From positions 1-64,000 of the forward strand of contig JASANE010003505.1 of NCBI GenBank assembly GCA_030248225.1: a stretch of DNA of 64,000 nt, in the 5' to 3' direction. Source of the DNA: Trileptium ribeirensis (taxonomy: Eukaryota > Nematoda > Enoplea > Enoplida > Thoracostomopsidae). The notes under the pieces were generated by a model. The model saw only the letters and a list, made by a program, of their open reading frames with translations, was not told the DNA's origin and did not search any database. Shown here piece after piece: positions 60,045 through 64,000 of this stretch (positions are counted from its first letter, which is position 1; each line of letters starts with the position of its first letter). The translations under genes and the position numbers were made by a program.

Positions 60045-63000
60045 AACCTTATCCCTAAAATATTAAGTATGCCTGTAGCAAATAGATGGTCCTGTGAGTT
60101 GACTTGCCGTCCGCCGTATGGCAATCCCATCGCGCTCGAATAGCTACACAAATTGTTTTCCTGGAATTGTAAAAATTTCGGTCAAAACTTCTTGTGCGAA
60201 GGTGGCTTAAGAAAACTTTGGTCGAAGTCTCTGTGGTTCCCCGTGATCATAGGTAGGACACAAAATAAATTATTTGGATATTATAGGTGCAATTTTCAAG
60301 CCTATTGAGCTGAGTTAGGATTTCAGAGAATTTTTCCTTGAGCTGATCACGGTTACACATTTAATAGGAAACAAATCCTACTTGGAAAACTAGCTGCTAG
60401 GATTATTGGGACATTGCAACACGTGTAAAACTTATTTATCATAGTAGAACATTCGGCGCCCGGACCGCAATCGGGGCTGGACGAATCACATCCTTCGGTA
60501 AAAAGGGCATGGGCTTAGCAGGCCCCACTTTGCCCGAGGTGGGTAAACTAAAATTACTTATAGGCGAGCTAAGAAAATTTGGATATTACGGTCCGGCGCT
60601 TGAGCCTAAGCGTGACCTGCGGCCAGGATCAAATCCTGCAGAAAATTTTTAAGACAGACCAAGCGTGAGTACTTTTTGGGTCAAGGAGTTAAATGGATGC
60701 TTTAACGCTGGACGTTTTGCTGAAAAAATCATCTGATTTTATTATGATTTCTCTTTTTATGATAACCTTCATGCAATACAATACTTGATTGATCTTATAC
60801 ATATTTTTAATATTTGTTTGTGCGCAATTTGCTAAGGTTCAAATTTTTAGGCAGAAGGTACTAAGCTCGTACTATCTGAGTACTAAATACCGACCAGAGA
60901 ATATATAATTCACTTACCCCTGCCCCAATCATACAGGGTTCATGCAGTAATTCAGAGTCATACACTACTTTGAAAATCTCAACAGTCAAGCTAAATGTTG
61001 TTATTTCCAAATGCAAACTATAACTGTCCCCACATTACGATAAACTGTCGCCCCCGGGTGACATTGAGTTTTATTTTCACCTTGGTCGCCTTTTGCGCTT
61101 TCTTTCTGGGATCATGAATGCATTTGGATGCCAGCCAGAATATTACGCAAGACCCTCAATGGGCATTGCTTATCATCGGTGGAACAGCAAAGCACATCTC
61201 TATTGGAAGGGCAGTGTTCGGCTTATTTTAATTGTTCGTTGTCTCGCGTTTTGTCAGAGTGTCCATTTAAACTTCCCTAGGATGTCAAATTTCGTTGGCA
61301 CTGTTCAACTCGTAGGAACCCCCGGTTGAACGTAAACCTGTGCGTCTCTTTCGAGCCGGGGATACGCCGAAATTCCTTTTATTATAGAATGGACAAGACC
61401 AACTCAGACAATATTAATACGATTGTACAAATAACCTCGAACCGTTGGCTAAATCATCATGGACTGGCAAGTTATTAGTGGGAAAGCATACTGGTACAAT
61501 AAGCTGTGAGTAAATAGCCCTTGTTTAGAGCCATCCAAAATAATGTCAGGAATAGGCTTAATCCAAGACAAAATGTAAATTTTAGCACATGCCCCTACCC
61601 TTTGAACTTATATACGGATCTGAGAAAATTTTTTCCTCAGACCCGACGAGAACAAAACCCTCAAATTTTTTCAGAGCGACTCGATTGCTGATCTTTTGAT
61701 TTTCTTTATTTTCGGCATTGTGACCCGTTAGGTCGTATATACATTTGGGGTTCGGATTCAGGTATATATTCGGGGTTCAGATTCCGATTGGGATTTATAT
61801 ATTCCAGATTTACTGTCAGATAGCTCTCTCTCATCATAGTATTTTGTTGTACGATGACTGAGTCTCATCCTCGAAAACACACCTCGAACGACCGATGGAA
61901 ATATCAAAATTACCATCAGTACAATGCAGTGGAAACGGCACTGCAGCGCAAACACACTCAACGCACAAACAGCGATACGACGCTGAATTGGGGTTAGGGA
62001 TAGGAGACGTAGAAGGAGGAAAGTGGAAATAAGGGCAGATCGGGTCCAAACCTTGGGCCCACTTGCCAGTGCGTTTCTACGGTAGGATACGTCGAAGTTC
62101 CTAAGTAGGAAATGGAGTTTGTTGAAATTATGTCAAACTATAGTAAAAATGGGATTTTTGGCCAATTTTAGAAGGAGCCTTCAGCCGCTGTGAAAGTAGG
62201 ACAAATGTTCTTAAGGCTCACAACCGTCGTCCTCGAGTAGGCCTACTAGTAAAGATGATAGAAACCTCCTCTTCTTGAAATTAACTTGTAAATACCAAAT
62301 TAAAGTCAGCAAAATTTGCAGCCAGCCAAAAACGTGCTATTTTGGACCATTTTTAGAGCTCAATTTCAGCCGATCCAAAGGTAGTACAAATGCCCTTATC
62401 CGTTTTACCACAGTTCTAGAGCTAAACTACCACCAATATTCATCAAAATTTACCCGGAACCTTCAACCGGTAAATATTGAGTGATCCAAAGTTGACAGAA
62501 ATCTGCCCCTGCTAACTATGTGTCACTTTAAACCAACTTTGACCTTTTATTACTAAACATCTACACGTCAGAGGATTGCCACTCCGAGCTTTTTGGACAG
62601 CCCCATTAATTTAAGAAAAATAATAACATCGATTCGGAAAAGCACCACCAATCTCAGCACAAATCGCCCCCTAGAGCATAAAATGTGCTAAACCATCGTC
62701 ATATTACACGTGGATTAGCCTGGGTATCTGCACAGGCTATTCAAAAATGCACGGCAAAAGGTGAACATAAACAACCTTAAGGACAACGCCCCTTGTAGTA
62801 GATCATCTTCCCCGTAATATCAATTCCGCCGAAGTTAAAGATTTCTCGGATAATGGTCACTACTTCCAAGTGAAACTGCATGGAATAAACTGACCTGGTT
62901 ACAACTCCAGGCCGTACCAAAAGTATTGACGGCGTTTAAATGGAACCGTGGTTGACCACTAAGCTACTTCAAATACTACGCTCAGATAAGCGCGCCGCAA

Positions 63001-63222
63001 GGTCTTAAGCTTACCTCTCATTGAGTACTGGTCACTCATTACGTGGTCCTCAGAGGAACATTCGGACTTTCATACGAATAGGTTACGTAATCCACTTCCA
63101 CTGGGAACGCTCCCAGCCGCACAAAAATGGAAGTCACACATTGAGAAAATGACACGCCCTTTTGGGCTTAGGACTTCTTTATTAATAAGACTAGGTCACT
63201 CCCGGATTCAGTATTAACCTTA
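60045..63222. other. Extra sequence of about 3.2 kb inside the third LTR
   Basis: It lies between blocks that are only about 60 bp apart in the solo LTR. It contains a GC-rich segment CGGCGCCCGGACCGCAATCG near 60454, two related segments at about 62155-62225 and 62340-62420, and no convincing ORF. The ends show GTAAGGT near 60032 and its complement ACCTTAC near 63218, possibly short inverted repeats. It may be an inserted element or sequence lost from the other copies. Confidence 0.45.
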
Positions 63223-64000
63223 CCTAGTTTATGCACTGCATGCTGCGGTGGTAACCTAGACCAACAGGAACAAACTTGCTAATAGGATCGGTTAAAAGTG
63301 CTAAACTTTAGTTCTTCCCCCGAAGCCTGAGAGGCTTCAGTCGTTAGTGTGTTCTGTCCATCGGCTCGACAGCCGTGAAGACGAATGCTCTCATGATTTA
63401 AAAAGTTCATACAAAAAATTAAGCAGGACATTGTACCCCCATCTTTGCGTCAGCGATGAAAGCCGACTTATTCCATCTTGTCCGCCCTTAGCAAAACGAT
63501 CTGAACAAATCGCCCGATATTAAGCCCAAAATAAACGCCCCCATCTAAAATTTTTCCAAGACCCCGCACGAATTGGGACGATATAAAAGGGGAGACGGCA
63601 CCAGCCTCTCACGCGTGCCTCGAGGGCTCAGAACTCTCTAGTAGCGTGAACTTTTCGCTCCGAGTAAATGAACGCACCACAATACAGGTTCATGGGAGTG
63701 TCGCGATTCAACCTTTCGCGTACCGTGGTGCAAGCGGCCAGTCGCACCTTTGTCTATAAACTCGCAACACGGGATAGCAATATCAAATTACCCCCGTTTC
63801 ATTTATTATACAGACATTGGAAAGGATATAGTGGAAACGAAGAGTTACTCAATTCCCCTAAGAACGTCCCCAAAAGAGCAAAACATCCCAGGACGGCGAC
63901 CCGAACAAAAAGGGGCGCGTCCATGGCGGCTGCCCTCCCGAGCACCGGCTCAAGGAAAATTAGAGCAGAAATACCCATTTTTTGTGGTTCACTGGATCGG

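Larger units (their letters stand above)
56747..64000 (+). mobile_element. Third LTR of the giant family, cut by the window edge
   Basis: It begins TGTAACAGGACCGTTCCGG with the terminal hairpin at 56748-56773. It follows the solo LTR block by block: hairpin 57556-57587, CCCCGCGG-rich block near 58945-59060, leader module 59769-59975, and from about 63225 the section corresponding to 33945-34725. It also shares the pyrimidine-rich block with the 3' LTR. It carries about 3.2 kb of extra sequence (60045-63222). The end is outside the window, so it could be the 5' LTR of another full element, a 3' LTR or another solo copy. Confidence 0.85.

Noticed and set aside
60454..60475. Retroviral lysine-tRNA primer site
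   Set aside because: The CGGCGCCCGGACC segment lacks the TGG start and an LTR end before it.
1..64000. CRISPR arrays, bacterial operons or ribosome binding sites
   Set aside because: No regularly spaced direct repeats with unique spacers, and the elements present are those of an animal genome.

Overview
This looks like a gene-poor, repeat-dense stretch of an animal nuclear genome, most likely an invertebrate. AT-rich non-coding DNA is interrupted by transposable elements, and I recognise no host protein-coding gene. The transposons (Ty3/Gypsy, hAT, piggyBac-type and Harbinger-type) are animal-like, but the sequence does not settle the phylum.

Positions 1-18678 are the 3' part of a giant Ty3/Gypsy-type, retrovirus-like element on the + strand; its 5' LTR and start lie left of the window. 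Its order is unusual: an unknown ORF end, then one long frame holding an unknown region with a ubiquitin-interacting-like motif, a retrovirus/baculovirus-F-like envelope glycoprotein, protease, RT, RNase H, a proline-rich linker and integrase. After that come a proline-rich coiled-coil ORF that has been tandemly duplicated and a final ORF with a NADAR (YbiA-like, ADP-ribose related) domain fused to an SGNH-like domain. The long frame carries two in-frame TAG codons, and a frame change separates it from the first ORF, so this copy is broken. A 3' LTR of about 5.3 kb follows (13362-18678).

Two more LTRs of the same family are present: a complete solo LTR of 5963 bp with TG...CA ends and a 4-bp TTAT target duplication (31469-37431), and the start of a third that runs off the right edge (56747-64000). 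Comparing the three shows diverged primary sequence but retained hairpins with compensatory changes, plus a module of constant length: initiator-like TCAGTY, a double-stem hairpin with an invariant 9-nt loop, then a GTAAGT splice donor about 200 bp later.

Between the LTRs lie a hAT MITE (18740-18996), two related Harbinger-like non-autonomous elements filled with copies of an imperfect palindrome near TGTTCGCGAACA (30144-31262 and about 54354-55322), and two 265-bp piggyBac-type MITEs in opposite orientation that carry a tRNA-like Pol III promoter (40173-40437, 55638-55902) with a third relic. There are also a hAT remnant with the start of a transposase (49936-50489) and a badly decayed second Gypsy element of the CsRn1/Mag kind (about 50900-53470). 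The rest (19005-30140, 37436-40168, 40442-49927) is AT-rich with simple repeats and no supported gene.

The most notable content is the giant element: an envelope placed upstream of and in frame with protease/polymerase, and a captured NADAR-SGNH gene that may act on host ADP-ribose signalling. All functions are inferred from motifs read by eye.
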